In this document: piece by piece, positions 1 to 8,777 of the stretch
How the letters are laid out: every line of letters starts with the position of its first letter
Numbering within the stretch: position 1 is the stretch's first letter
Position numbers and translations under genes: made by a program
Source of the DNA: JBBRLG01 sp038231495
GTDB taxonomy: Bacteria > Planctomycetota > Planctomycetia > Gemmatales > Gemmataceae
DNA length: 18,017 nucleotides
Direction: 5' to 3'
Assembly (NCBI GenBank): GCA_038231495.1
Contig: JBBRLG010000076.1
Coordinates: 1 to 18,017, forward strand
The notes under the pieces: model-generated
What the model saw: the letters and a program-made list of their open reading frames with translations, nothing else
Told to the model about the DNA's origin: nothing
The model's database searches: none

Positions 1-41
1 GGGGGGGGAGTAGTTGTTGCCGGTCTCCGGTTACCGAGCGC

Positions 42-74
42 GTTGTCCCACGGCTGTCTGGGCCGTGGCACAAC
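42..74. repeat. 13-bp stem-loop upstream of the esterase gene
   Basis: Arms at 42-54 and 62-74 are complementary at 12 of 13 positions around a 7-base loop. There is no T-run on either side, so it is a poor intrinsic terminator. It more likely represents a dispersed palindromic repeat or the 3' end of an upstream transcript outside the window. The G-run at positions 1-8 may be the edge of another GC-rich repeat like the one at the far end of the window. Confidence 0.5.
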
Positions 75-223
75 CCGTTCAACCCCTACGCCCCACCTTT
101 CCCCGCGCGGCCCGCGCCACAACCTTCCGCTCGACACTCAGAATGCCTCGGCCTTGCAGTCGAAGGAATCAACACACGGCCCAGGCCGCGCGCACCCCCG
201 AACACACCAGGGAAGGAACCCGC

Positions 224-1288
224 ATGAAACGGACCGTCTGGATTGGTGTTGTGCTTGTCAGCCTGGCAGCCTGTCCCCCGGCGCACGCCCATTTTCTGCG
301 CAACTTCTTCGCGCTCGACCTGGTCAACAAGCGCATTGCCGGGCACGTCGTCGATCACACCAACAACCACGGTCGCGACAACCGCATCTGGTCGGCGGCG
401 CTCAAAGAAAAGCGCGACCTTTACGTCTACCTGCCGCCCCATTACGATCCGAAGAAGCAGTACCCGGTTATTATTTTCCTGCACGGTTTTCTTCAAGACG
501 AGACGTCGTTCCTGCACGACGTTATCGAGCCGCTGGACACGGCCATGCGCAACGGCCTGTTGCCGCCGGTGATCGTCGCCGCCCCGGACGGGTCGCTGCG
601 CGGCGCCGATTGCTTGTTGTCCGCCAGCAGCTTCTACATCAATTCAAAGGCCGGCCGCTTTGAAGATTTCCTGATGGAGGACGTGTGGGATTTTGTTACC
701 CAGCACTACCCGATCCGTCCGGAGGCGGAGGCGCACGTCATCTGCGGCGTGTCGATGGGCGGCGGCGGGGCGTTTCACAAGGCGATCAAGTACCCGGAGC
801 GATTCAAGGTTGTGGCGGCGTTGTTCCCGCCGGTGAACCTGCGCTGGCAGTCGTGCCGCGGCCGTTACCGCGACCCGTTCGACCCAGACTGCTGGGGCTG
901 GAAAGAAAACTTCAGCCGCCCGTGGGAGGTCGTGGCCCGTTTCTACGGCGTGGTAACCATCCGCCAGGGCCAGTTCACGCGCCAGTTGTACGGCCTGTTC
1001 AACCCCGACACTGCGGAGCAAATCGCGAAGGACAACCCGATTGAAATGCTCGACGCCTACGACTTGAAGGAAGGCCAGTTGGAAATGTACATCGGCTACG
1101 GCGGCCGCGACCAGTTCAACATGGAGGCGCAGATCGAGAGTTTCGTGTACCGCTGTCACGAAAAGGGTCTGACGATCGGCGTCGGCTACGACCCGAAAGG
1201 CAAGCACGACGTGCCGACCGCGATGAAGTTGTTTCCGGGTTTGTTGGAATGGCTGCGGCCGCGCATTGAGCCTTACGCCCCGAAATGA
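224..1288 (+). CDS. exported alpha/beta-hydrolase, esterase D/feruloyl-esterase-like (PF00756 type)
   Basis: 354-residue protein of the putative esterase family, expected to cleave an ester outside the cytoplasm; the substrate cannot be read from sequence. The ATG at 224 is chosen over upstream in-frame starts because GGAAGGAA lies 5 bases before it and a signal peptide begins there. The N-terminus (KR, hydrophobic stretch, LAAC with Cys17) fits a lipoprotein signal; AHA at 20-22 is an alternative signal peptidase I site. The hydrolase core runs from about 60 to 345: HG oxyanion region at 87-88, nucleophile elbow GVSMG at 175-179 (Ser177), likely acid Asp296 in GYGGRDQF, and His328 in GKHDVP. 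All three triad residues are in the usual order, so it should be active. It appears monocistronic; a structured element lies downstream at 1351-1417. Confidence 0.88.
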   Translation: MKRTVWIGVVLVSLAACPPAHAHFLRNFFALDLVNKRIAGHVVDHTNNHGRDNRIWSAALKEKRDLYVYLPPHYDPKKQYPVIIFLHGFLQDETSFLHDVIEPLDTAMRNGLLPPVIVAAPDGSLRGADCLLSASSFYINSKAGRFEDFLMEDVWDFVTQHYPIRPEAEAHVICGVSMGGGGAFHKAIKYPERFKVVAALFPPVNLRWQSCRGRYRDPFDPDCWGWKENFSRPWEVVARFYGVVTIRQGQFTRQLYGLFNPDTAEQIAKDNPIEMLDAYDLKEGQLEMYIGYGGRDQFNMEAQIESFVYRCHEKGLTIGVGYDPKGKHDVPTAMKLFPGLLEWLRPRIEPYAPK

Positions 1289-1350
1289 CCCGCGGGTACA
1301 CTTGGCGGGATTGGTTGACGCGGGCAAATCACGTCGGACCCTGCCCTTTG

Positions 1351-1417
1351 CCGATAAAAGAGACGGGCTGTAATAAGGCGAGCGGCGGACGAAAGTCCGC
1401 CCCTCGCCCATTATCGG
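1351..1417. other. nested stem-loop with GAAA tetraloop
   Basis: Inner hairpin: GGCGAG (1377-1382) pairs with CTCGCC (1403-1408), and GCGGAC (1385-1390) with GTCCGC (1395-1400), with a 2x2 internal loop and a GAAA tetraloop at 1391-1394. An outer 7-bp pair CCGATAA (1351-1357) / TTATCGG (1411-1417) encloses it. It sits 63 bases after the esterase stop and just before the candidate promoter at 1423. It could end esterase transcription or be a structured RNA. No T-run follows it. Confidence 0.5.
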
Positions 1418-1422
1418 TGCGG

Positions 1423-1451
1423 TTGACGTTTTCGCGCCGATCGGGTACAGG
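1423..1451 (+). promoter_or_regulatory. candidate sigma-70 type promoter for the glycine-zipper gene
   Basis: TTGACG at 1423-1428 (5 of 6 matches to the -35 consensus) is followed after 17 bases by TACAGG at 1446-1451 (only 3 of 6 for the -10). It would start RNA about 25 bases before the ATG at 1484. The -10 is weak, so this is tentative. Confidence 0.35.
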
Positions 1452-1483
1452 CGAAGCGGCGGGACAACGGAAGTGGAGCTTGT

Positions 1484-2089
1484 ATGCGAAATGCCGTGGA
1501 AAAACAAGCAAGTGGTGGTAACTGGCGAAGGTGGGTGAGGACGGCCCTCTTGCCGGTGCTGTTGACGACCGGGTGTGCGGGCATGTCCAACACGGACCGC
1601 GGGGCCGTTGCCGGGACCGCCATCGGTGCCGGGACCGGCGCCGTGGTCGGCCACGCCCTCGGTGATACCGGGGCGGGCGCGCTGATCGGCGGCGGCCTGG
1701 GCCTGATCACCGGCGCCGTGGTAGGCAACGACATCGACCGCAAGGAAGACAGACGGGCCGTGCAACAAGCCGTCGCCGTCCAGGCCGCCGAACAGCGGCG
1801 CTGGCCGAGCCTGACCGACATTCAGCGGCTGTCGGCAAGCGGCACCCACGATACCATCGTCATCAACGAAATTCGCACGACGGGTGCCGTGTATCACCTG
1901 TCGCCGGACGACATTCTGTGGCTCCAACAAAACGGCGTCCACGACTCGGTCGTCAGCGAAATGCAGGCAACCGCCGGCCGGGTGCCGACGCCGGTGGTGT
2001 ATCGGCCGGTGCGCGAACGAGTGGTCATCGTCGAGGAGCCGCCGCCACCCCCGGTGGGCGTGCGGTTCGGGTACTACCGGCGGTGGTAA
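1484..2089 (+). CDS. glycine-zipper envelope protein with a duplicated C-terminal helical repeat
   Basis: 201-residue protein of unknown function. The N-terminus has basic residues (WRRWVR, 14-19), a hydrophobic stretch and TTGC ending at Cys31, a weak lipobox with Thr at -3, so lipid attachment is probable but not certain. Residues 40-81 are a glycine zipper (repeated GxxxG-like spacing, about 40% Gly/Ala), of the kind found in outer-membrane or envelope proteins such as the SlyB/OmpA-associated types. Residues 112-134 and 143-165 form two ungapped 23-residue repeats sharing 9 identities (D-I..L...G.HD..V pattern). The tail has a run of prolines (186-190) and a YYRRW end. A weak GGAG precedes the ATG. 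It converges on the - strand gene ending at 2143 across a perfect hairpin. Confidence 0.8.
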   Translation: MRNAVEKQASGGNWRRWVRTALLPVLLTTGCAGMSNTDRGAVAGTAIGAGTGAVVGHALGDTGAGALIGGGLGLITGAVVGNDIDRKEDRRAVQQAVAVQAAEQRRWPSLTDIQRLSASGTHDTIVINEIRTTGAVYHLSPDDILWLQQNGVHDSVVSEMQATAGRVPTPVVYRPVRERVVIVEEPPPPPVGVRFGYYRRW

Positions 2090-2094
2090 AAGTA

Positions 2095-2140
2095 TTGCCG
2101 CTTGCGGCTTTGCAGGTATTGGCAAAGCCGCAAGCGGCAA
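2095..2140. terminator. perfect 19-bp hairpin between convergent genes
   Basis: Arms 2095-2113 and 2122-2140 match at all 19 positions around an 8-base loop. It lies exactly between the stop of the + strand gene (2089) and the stop of the - strand gene (2143). Reading the - strand, the stem is followed by TACTTTT, so it resembles an intrinsic terminator mainly for the - strand gene. Each arm contains one copy of the 12-mer GCCGCTTGCGGC or its complement, which recurs at 8713-8756 and 13224-13235. Confidence 0.7.
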
Positions 2141-2142
2141 AA

Positions 2143-3294
2143 TCACTGCAACCCCTTCAACATCTCCGTCTGAATCGCGCCCAAATCTTCGACCCCCACC
2201 GACAGCCGTACCAGGCCGTCCGTGATGCCTTGCCGTTGCCTTTCCGCGGCGTTGACGTAGCGGTGCGAGGTCGTCCCCGGATGACTGCACGTGGTCGTCG
2301 TGTGGCCGAGCGACGGGCTGAAGGGTACGCCCGTGGCCCCGTGCATGAAACGGTTCACCGCCTCGCGACCGCCGCGCAACTCGAAACAAAGCATGTTGCC
2401 GCCGCCGTCCGGCAGCACCTTTTTCGCAACGGCATGATCGCCGTGACTCGCCAGGCCGGGATAGAGCACGCGGACCACCGCGGGCTGCGCCTGGAGCCAT
2501 TTAGCCAGTTCCGCGGCGTTCGCCGTGGCGGCACGCATCCGCAGCGACAGCGTTGCCAGGCCGCGCTCCGCGAGCCAGCAGTCGAACGGGTTGCACGCGA
2601 GGCCCCAGATGGTCACGGTCCGGGCCAGTTGAGGAAACAGGTCGCCATTGCCGCCGACAAAGCCGAGGGTCACGTCGCTATGGCCGCCGATCATCTTCGT
2701 CAGGCTTTCAAGCACCAGATCGGCACCCAGCTGGAGCGGTTTGCACAGGACCGGCGTGGCGAACGTGTTGTCCACCAGCAAACGACAATTCCGGGCGTGG
2801 GTCAGGGCCGCAAGGCCGGCAAGGTCGGCCACCCGCAAGAGCGGGTTGGAAATGGTTTCGACGTAGAGCAGGCGCGTCGGCGCTTCCAGGGCGGTGCGTA
2901 CCGCGTCGAGATCGTTGGTGTCGATGAACGTCGTTTGGACGCCGAAGCGGGGCAACTCTTGGTTCAACAGTTGCATCGCCCGGCCGTACAGCCGGTTACT
3001 CGCAACGATGCGGTCGCCCGGCTGGACCTGGGACAAGAACATCGCGCTGATCGCGGCCATGCCGGAGGCGCAGACCTGGCCCCATGCAGCCCCTTCGAGT
3101 GCGGCCACCGCAGCGGCTAACCGCCGAGCGTTGGGGTGATCGTCGCGCGCATAAATGAAGCCGGGTTCGGCCCCGTCCGTGACGCGATCCAGGGCGTCGA
3201 GGTCCGGAAGCGAGTAAACGGAAGAGAGGTACAACGGCGGCGCCAGGGGCGAACTGGGGCCGAGGTCGTCGGGCGCGCGCCGGGGTTCGGGCAT
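2143..3294 (-). CDS. PLP-dependent trans-sulfuration enzyme (Cys/Met metabolism family)
   Basis: 383 residues, the normal length for the cystathionine gamma-synthase/gamma-lyase and O-acetylhomoserine sulfhydrylase family (PF01053). These cytosolic enzymes use pyridoxal phosphate to form or break C-S bonds at the gamma carbon. Visible landmarks: YARDDHPN at 48-55 (a divergent form of the family's YSR..NPT), SNPLLRVAD at 149-157, DNTFATP at 175-181 (PLP ring contact), Lys200 in ESLTKMIGGHSD as the Schiff-base lysine, and LVRLSVGVEDL at 361-371. All core residues are present, so activity is expected. I cannot tell lyase from synthase by eye. It starts at an ATG with AAGGCGGG upstream, 40 bases after the lipoprotein gene on the same strand, so the two may be co-transcribed. 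No other sulfur-metabolism gene is nearby. Confidence 0.87.
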   Translation of the reverse strand: MPEPRRAPDDLGPSSPLAPPLYLSSVYSLPDLDALDRVTDGAEPGFIYARDDHPNARRLAAAVAALEGAAWGQVCASGMAAISAMFLSQVQPGDRIVASNRLYGRAMQLLNQELPRFGVQTTFIDTNDLDAVRTALEAPTRLLYVETISNPLLRVADLAGLAALTHARNCRLLVDNTFATPVLCKPLQLGADLVLESLTKMIGGHSDVTLGFVGGNGDLFPQLARTVTIWGLACNPFDCWLAERGLATLSLRMRAATANAAELAKWLQAQPAVVRVLYPGLASHGDHAVAKKVLPDGGGNMLCFELRGGREAVNRFMHGATGVPFSPSLGHTTTTCSHPGTTSHRYVNAAERQRQGITDGLVRLSVGVEDLGAIQTEMLKGLQ

Positions 3295-3334
3295 GGCAAT
3301 CCCGCCTTGAGTCGGTGGCCGACCGCGGTCCCGG

Positions 3335-4273
3335 TTACGGGTTTTGGCTCTTCAAGTAGGCCTGCACCGCGATCCACATGTCCCGGTGATTATCGTCCTG
3401 CTCTTGCCGGAAGCCAAGGCGGGTCGCTTCGGCGCGGGCCTTTTCGTCGCTCATGCCGTCCACTGTGCGAAAGTGCAAGTACCACAGCGCGCCGGTCAGG
3501 GAGCTGTTTTTGTCGAAGACGAACAGCGGCAAGTTTTTCTCGTCGGTGACGATCTGGTTGAAACGTTCGACCACGTCCTTGGTCAGGCTGTGGGGGCCGA
3601 CCTCCAGACTGAGGTAGGTCAAGCCGCGGTTCTCGAAAATGCGCTTGGCGGCGTTGTCCGACTCGGTGGGGGCGCGGACGTGCAACACCGTCTTGTAACC
3701 GTGGTCCTTGAGCCATTTCACGCCGTCGGGAAACGGCTGCTGGCCGCTGGCGACACCCTTCTTGACCGTCGCAAATTGCGGAATGTCGGCGGGTAAGATC
3801 GGCGGCTCTTCCGTTTCCTTGGTCACGGGGCCAGGGTCTCGCGGTGCCGGCACGGGGTCGCGGAATGCCGGCGCTGGGATACTCTGCGGCGGCAATAATC
3901 GCGCCGTCGGCGGCTCGACGGGTGCGGGGTTCGTCGGCAACGGCGGGTACAGACGGCTGTTACCGTCCGGGTTAAAGCGCGAAAAGGGCGGGTCGCCGGC
4001 CACGGGCGGGTCGCCGGGCACGGGCGGGGCGAAGGCGCTTTGCGCGTTGGGCAGCGTCGGCGGGGACAGCGCGGCGGTGGGTGCGAGGCCGCCGGGATCG
4101 GCCGGTGCGCCGGTATAGCGTGGCGGCAGGATCGTCGCGGAACCGGCACAGCGGTCGCACGGGGCCGGCGGCAAAGGCCGGGCGACATAGGCTGACCGAT
4201 AACCAGTCGGGGTGCAACAACCTGCTACTGCGCCCATTCCAAGACCCAGCAGCATCAACATTCGCGAACGCAT
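3335..4273 (-). CDS. lipoprotein with a degenerate tyrosine-phosphatase-like domain
   Basis: 312 residues. The start at 4273 is preferred over an in-frame ATG at 4450 because AAAGGAG lies 8 bases upstream and a signal peptide begins there. Its lipobox VAGC places the lipidated residue at Cys19. Residues 30-165 are low-complexity and Pro-rich, a likely periplasmic linker. Residues 166-308 resemble the dual-specificity/BLH-type phosphatase fold: a VASGQQPFPDGVKWLKDHGYKTVLHVR start, then the strand-loop-helix at 249-264. In active relatives that loop reads HCxxGxxR; here 253-261 reads FDKNSSLTG, so His, Cys, Gly and Arg are replaced by Phe, Asp, Ser and Leu, though the following GALW is kept. 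I infer a non-catalytic binding or scaffold role in the envelope. A TACAAT at 4308-4313 (- strand) is a possible -10. Confidence 0.72.
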   Translation of the reverse strand: MRSRMLMLLGLGMGAVAGCCTPTGYRSAYVARPLPPAPCDRCAGSATILPPRYTGAPADPGGLAPTAALSPPTLPNAQSAFAPPVPGDPPVAGDPPFSRFNPDGNSRLYPPLPTNPAPVEPPTARLLPPQSIPAPAFRDPVPAPRDPGPVTKETEEPPILPADIPQFATVKKGVASGQQPFPDGVKWLKDHGYKTVLHVRAPTESDNAAKRIFENRGLTYLSLEVGPHSLTKDVVERFNQIVTDEKNLPLFVFDKNSSLTGALWYLHFRTVDGMSDEKARAEATRLGFRQEQDDNHRDMWIAVQAYLKSQNP

Positions 4274-4537
4274 GGCCTGTCTCCTTTCCGGTACGTCAAC
4301 TATTCCGATTGTATCCCGGTTGACAAGGGGTCCGGCAGTGTTTGCAACGGTTTCCGGCATTGAACCACGGGTCGGACCGGCGAAGGTAACGGTTGTGCAA
4401 GCTGTAGGGACCAGGAAAGAGCGAAAAGAAGTTTCGCGCGCGTTTGCCATGAAGTTGTTGCCGTCACGGCCCTTTCCCCGGATGATAGACGGGGCGGAGG
4501 TCGAAGCGGTAAACCTGAACCATGGGAGGAGTTCGTC

Positions 4538-5323
4538 ATGAAATTTGGCCTGTCAGGGGTGGTCCTGTTGTGTGGGGTAAGTATGGCAACGGCGGGCGTG
4601 AAAGCGGAGGAGGTCGAGTACAAGCACGGCGACGTCGTGCTGCAAGGCTTCCTCGCCTACGACGATGCCCAAACCGGCAAGCGGCCCGGCGTGTTGATCG
4701 TCCACGAATGGATGGGTCACAGTCCGTTCGTCCGCAAACGGGCGACCGAGTTGGCCAAACTCGGCTATGTCGCCTTCGCCCTGGACATGTACGGCAAGGG
4801 CGTGATGGCGAAGGACCGCGAGGAAGCCGCGAAGTTGGCTGGCACTTACAAGAACGATCGCCCCCTGATGCGGGCGCGGGCCAACGCGGGCCTGGAAGTG
4901 CTGCGTAAAAATGAGCACTGCGACACGACTCAAATCGCGGCCATCGGCTACTGTTTCGGCGGCACCACTGTGCTTGAGTTAGCGCGGGGCGGCGCGGACC
5001 TGGCAGGCGTGGTGAGTTTCCACGGCGACCTGGACACGCCGAAGCCCGACGACGCCAAGAACATTAAGGGCAAGGTGCTGGCCCTGCACGGTGCCGACGA
5101 CCCGTTCGTCAAACCGGAGGTGGTCGCCAAGTTCGAGGACGAGATGCGCAAGGCCGGCGTTGATTGGGAGTTGGTGAAGTATGGCAACGCCGTCCACAGT
5201 TTCACGAACCCCGGTGCCGGCGACGATAATAAGACCGGGGCCGCGTACAACGCCAAGGCCGACGCCCGGTCCTGGCAAGCGATGCGCGATTTCTTCGGGG
5301 AGATTTTTCCGAAGAAGAAGTAG
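4538..5323 (+). CDS. exported dienelactone hydrolase family protein
   Basis: 261 residues. PF01738-type alpha/beta-hydrolase that uses Cys rather than Ser to open lactones or related esters. Residues 1-23 look like a signal peptide (hydrophobic 7-18, cleavage near VKA at 21-23), so the enzyme is probably periplasmic, unlike classical cytosolic ClcD. Landmarks: Glu57 in VHEWMG, nucleophile motif GYCFGG at 137-142 (Cys139), acid Asp187/188 in HGADDPF, and His220 in NAVHSFT. The full Cys-Asp-His set plus the conserved Glu predicts activity; the true substrate is unknown. GGGAGGAG lies 6 bases before the ATG. It is divergent from the phosphatase-like lipoprotein gene across 264 bases. The only feature I can suggest in that gap is a weak TTGCCG-N17-GATGAT upstream of this gene. 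Confidence 0.88.
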   Translation: MKFGLSGVVLLCGVSMATAGVKAEEVEYKHGDVVLQGFLAYDDAQTGKRPGVLIVHEWMGHSPFVRKRATELAKLGYVAFALDMYGKGVMAKDREEAAKLAGTYKNDRPLMRARANAGLEVLRKNEHCDTTQIAAIGYCFGGTTVLELARGGADLAGVVSFHGDLDTPKPDDAKNIKGKVLALHGADDPFVKPEVVAKFEDEMRKAGVDWELVKYGNAVHSFTNPGAGDDNKTGAAYNAKADARSWQAMRDFFGEIFPKKK

Positions 5324-5330
5324 AAATCAG

Positions 5331-5393
5331 TTGTCCGTTATCCGTTGTCCGTTGCAAAACCAAGACACTTCTTTGCAACGGTCAACGGACAAC
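5331..5393. repeat. 22-bp near-perfect inverted repeat with an internal direct repeat
   Basis: Arms 5337-5358 and 5372-5393 are complementary at 20 of 22 positions around a 13-base loop. The left side also contains TTGTCCGTT twice in direct orientation (5331-5339 and 5345-5353). It begins 8 bases after the dienelactone hydrolase stop. Its AT content is higher than that of its surroundings. It may serve as a transcript end, but the tandem-plus-inverted build looks like a dispersed repeat element. Confidence 0.6.
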
Positions 5394-5418
5394 AGACAAA
5401 CGAAGACGAAAAACTTAC

Positions 5419-5446
5419 TTGCTCTTCGCAGCTTGACCGATATAGT
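5419..5446 (+). promoter_or_regulatory. candidate promoter of the 60-residue protein gene
   Basis: TTGCTC at 5419-5424 and TATAGT at 5441-5446 (5 of 6 for the -10) are separated by 16 bases. The predicted leader of about 55 bases contains a 7-bp hairpin GGTTTTT (5462-5468) / AAAAACC (5472-5478), then the AAGGAAG ribosome binding site. Confidence 0.4.
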
Positions 5447-5505
5447 GTTGGGAATATCAGGGGTTTTTGCCAAAAACCAGATTCTTGAGAGAAGGAAGCA
5501 AGTTT

Positions 5506-5688
5506 ATGCTAAGCACTGTAGCGGCGGACGTGGATTTTATCGAAGAATTACGTCTGCGCCGCTGGGCGAGGCAGCACTTTGTCCCGCGGCCGCAACGGGA
5601 ACGCACCTGGCACCCGGTCGTCCTCGACGAGATGCACCGCAGGGACCACGAGATGGCAGAGGCGGAAGCCGTCGCTACTTGCGCCTGA
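5506..5688 (+). CDS. small charged protein of unknown function, 60 residues
   Basis: The ATG at 5506 is preceded by AAGGAAG at a good distance; a frame start at 5467 has no such site and lies in the leader hairpin. The protein is rich in Arg, Glu and His, with no signal peptide or membrane segment. It has two predicted amphipathic stretches: residues 9-24 (DFIEELRLRRWARQHF) and 38-57 (PVVLDEMHRRDHEMAEAEAV), separated by a Pro/Arg turn containing a WHPVV motif. It lacks Cys pairs or a known DNA-binding motif. Its own promoter candidate and a strong terminator (5715-5741) make a real single-gene unit likely. I do not recognise a function; the balance of charge suggests a protein-binding or regulatory peptide, but this is a guess. 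Confidence 0.65.
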   Translation: MLSTVAADVDFIEELRLRRWARQHFVPRPQRERTWHPVVLDEMHRRDHEMAEAEAVATCA

Positions 5689-5714
5689 TCGGTCCTTGCT
5701 GATTGGCCACCGAA

Positions 5715-5741
5715 AAACCCTGGTGCCTTGCACCGGGGTTT
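5715..5741 (+). terminator. intrinsic terminator after the small protein gene
   Basis: A 12-bp stem (5715-5726 with 5730-5741, one G-T wobble) closes a 3-base loop and is followed by a T-rich stretch (GTCATTTCT). It begins 26 bases after the stop at 5688, in the right place to end that transcript before the MFS gene. Confidence 0.7.
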
Positions 5742-5834
5742 GTCATTTCTACGGCGGAATTGCTGGCAACGGCCCGGCGGGGTGGGTAGACTGCGTTGAA
5801 CCCGTCGCCTCCCACCCGCACGGCCGGACACCGC

Positions 5835-7211
5835 ATGCCTCGCTTCCTTGCCGACTTCCGCCTGCCCGCCGGCCATCACGTCTGGAAGTGGTGGGTCTGC
5901 GGCCTGTTGTTGCTGGCCACCATGATTAACTACATGGATCGGCTCACGCTGAACCTGCTCGGCGTCCGCATGATGGACGACCTGCACTTCGACGTGATCG
6001 GCTACGGTCGCATCGAATCGGGTTTCGCCCTCGCCTTCGCGCTCGGTGCCATCGTCATCGGCTTCGCGGTCGATTGGTACGGCGTGTTTTGGATCTACCC
6101 GCTGGCGGTATTGGGTTGGTCCTTGGCGGGCTTCTGCACCGGCTATTCGTGGGACTTCTGGAGCTTGCTCGCCTGCCGGTTCATGCTTGGTTTGGCCGAG
6201 TCCGGCAACTGGCCGTGTGCCCTGCGCACGACCCAACATCTGTTGCCGCCCGAAGAGCGCACGATGGGCAACAGCATCCTGCAAAGTGGTGCGGCCCTCG
6301 GCGCGGTGGTCACGCCCGGCATCGTCCTGGCGCTGGTGAGCAGTACGGGGTCGTGGCACGCGCCGTTTTTCGTGATCGGCTCGGTCGGCCTGTGCTGGGT
6401 TTTGCTGTGGTTCGTCAGCGTCCGCCCGCGCAGTTTGGCACCGACCCCCCGCGCCGCCACGGCGCATCAGCAGGCAGCGCTGCACTTGCCGGCCGCACGC
6501 GCTGCGTTGCCCTTCGGCCTGTTAATAAGGCGACTGGTCGCGCTGGTGATTCTTGTAATTACGATCAACGCCTCCTGGCACTTCTTCCGCGCGTGGCTGC
6601 CGCTGTTCTTGCAAAAGGAGCACGGCTACACCGAGGCCGAGACGGCCGGTTTCGTGACGTTGTACTACATCGCGGCGGACGTGGGCGCGCTGTCGGCGGG
6701 CCTGGCGACGCTGTTGATCGTGCGGTTCGGAATGCCGGTCCACCGCGGCCGGACATGGGTTTTCCTTGGCTACGCGCTGCTCACGTCGCTCAGCGTGGTG
6801 GCCGCGCTGGTGCCGGGCGGGCCGTGGTTGGTCGTGTTGTTGCTCGTCGTGGGCTTTGGCGCGCTGGGCGTCTTTCCAAACTACTACTCGTTCAGTCAAG
6901 AACTGACGACGCGGCACCAGGGCAAGCTGACGGGTTTTCTCGGCTGCACCTGCTGGCTGGCGATGGCGCTGTTGCACGAGGTCGTCGGCAACATGGTCAA
7001 GGCGTACGACTCGTACCGCTTCGGGGTAGGAGTCGCCGGCCTGCTGCCGCTGGTCGGATTTCTGGCGCTGGTCTTGCTTTGGGGCAAGACCCCGACCCTC
7101 CCGCCCGCACTGGAGGAAGACGCTTATGCCCCGTTGCCGGGAATGTCAGCGGAAGAAACGGGCATCCAACCGGGAGAGGAGCAAACAGGTGCGCTGACCC
7201 AATTGGAATAA
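5835..7211 (+). CDS. MFS transporter, anion:cation symporter type (hexuronate/sugar-acid-like)
   Basis: 458 residues with about 12 hydrophobic segments, the normal build for the major facilitator superfamily. The ATG at 5835 gives a usual 18-residue cytoplasmic tail before TM1; a TTG at 5796 in the same frame is a less likely start. TM1 ends in MINYMDRLTLN (30-40), and RFMLGLAESGNWP at 115-127 is the conserved segment of the ACS family (ExuT, GudP, DgoT-like). The central loop spans about 198-228. The second half starts near 230, with GFGALGVFPNYYSF at 340-353. The family imports organic anions such as glucuronate, galactonate or tartrate with protons; the actual substrate is unknown. The tail (420-458) is acidic and cytoplasmic. 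It is not flanked by sugar-acid catabolic genes. It ends 30 bases from the convergent response regulator gene. Confidence 0.82.
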   Translation: MPRFLADFRLPAGHHVWKWWVCGLLLLATMINYMDRLTLNLLGVRMMDDLHFDVIGYGRIESGFALAFALGAIVIGFAVDWYGVFWIYPLAVLGWSLAGFCTGYSWDFWSLLACRFMLGLAESGNWPCALRTTQHLLPPEERTMGNSILQSGAALGAVVTPGIVLALVSSTGSWHAPFFVIGSVGLCWVLLWFVSVRPRSLAPTPRAATAHQQAALHLPAARAALPFGLLIRRLVALVILVITINASWHFFRAWLPLFLQKEHGYTEAETAGFVTLYYIAADVGALSAGLATLLIVRFGMPVHRGRTWVFLGYALLTSLSVVAALVPGGPWLVVLLLVVGFGALGVFPNYYSFSQELTTRHQGKLTGFLGCTCWLAMALLHEVVGNMVKAYDSYRFGVGVAGLLPLVGFLALVLLWGKTPTLPPALEEDAYAPLPGMSAEETGIQPGEEQTGALTQLE

Positions 7212-7241
7212 GGGGCCAGACACAGAGCCTCACCGTTGAGA

Positions 7242-8693
<1,452 letters not shown>

Positions 8694-8712
8694 AAGTTCC
8701 GTTTTCTGCTAT

Positions 8713-8756
8713 GCCGCTTGCGGCTGAGCGGTTCGGTGCGCTCAGCCGCAAGCGGC
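8713..8756. repeat. perfect 18-bp hairpin between kinase and regulator genes
   Basis: Arms 8713-8730 and 8739-8756 match at all 18 positions with an 8-base loop. It lies in the 84-base gap between the kinase stop (8778) and the regulator start (8693), inside the presumed operon. No T-run follows on the - strand, so it may protect or process the message, or partially stop transcription and lower regulator output. It shares the 12-mer GCCGCTTGCGGC with the hairpin at 2095-2140. Confidence 0.6.
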
Positions 8757-8777
8757 GATTCTGAGAATTCCTTACAA

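Noticed and set aside
66..82. TGGCAC followed by TTCAA, similar to a sigma-54 -24/-12 promoter
   Set aside because: The spacing is off by one base, the -12 part lacks GC, and TGGCAC lies within the 42-74 stem-loop.
644..2500. Long open frame on the - strand overlapping three genes
   Set aside because: It crosses the esterase, glycine-zipper and trans-sulfuration genes, has an Arg/Pro/His-rich composition typical of GC-rich antisense frames, and shows no domain or ribosome binding site.
1918..3120. Long + strand open frame opposite the trans-sulfuration gene
   Set aside because: It is antisense to a gene with all PLP-enzyme motifs, and its translation is low-complexity with no known motif.
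4274..4450. N-terminal extension of the phosphatase-like lipoprotein to an upstream ATG
   Set aside because: The AAAGGAG site and lipoprotein signal both point to the start at 4273; the extension would bury the signal peptide.
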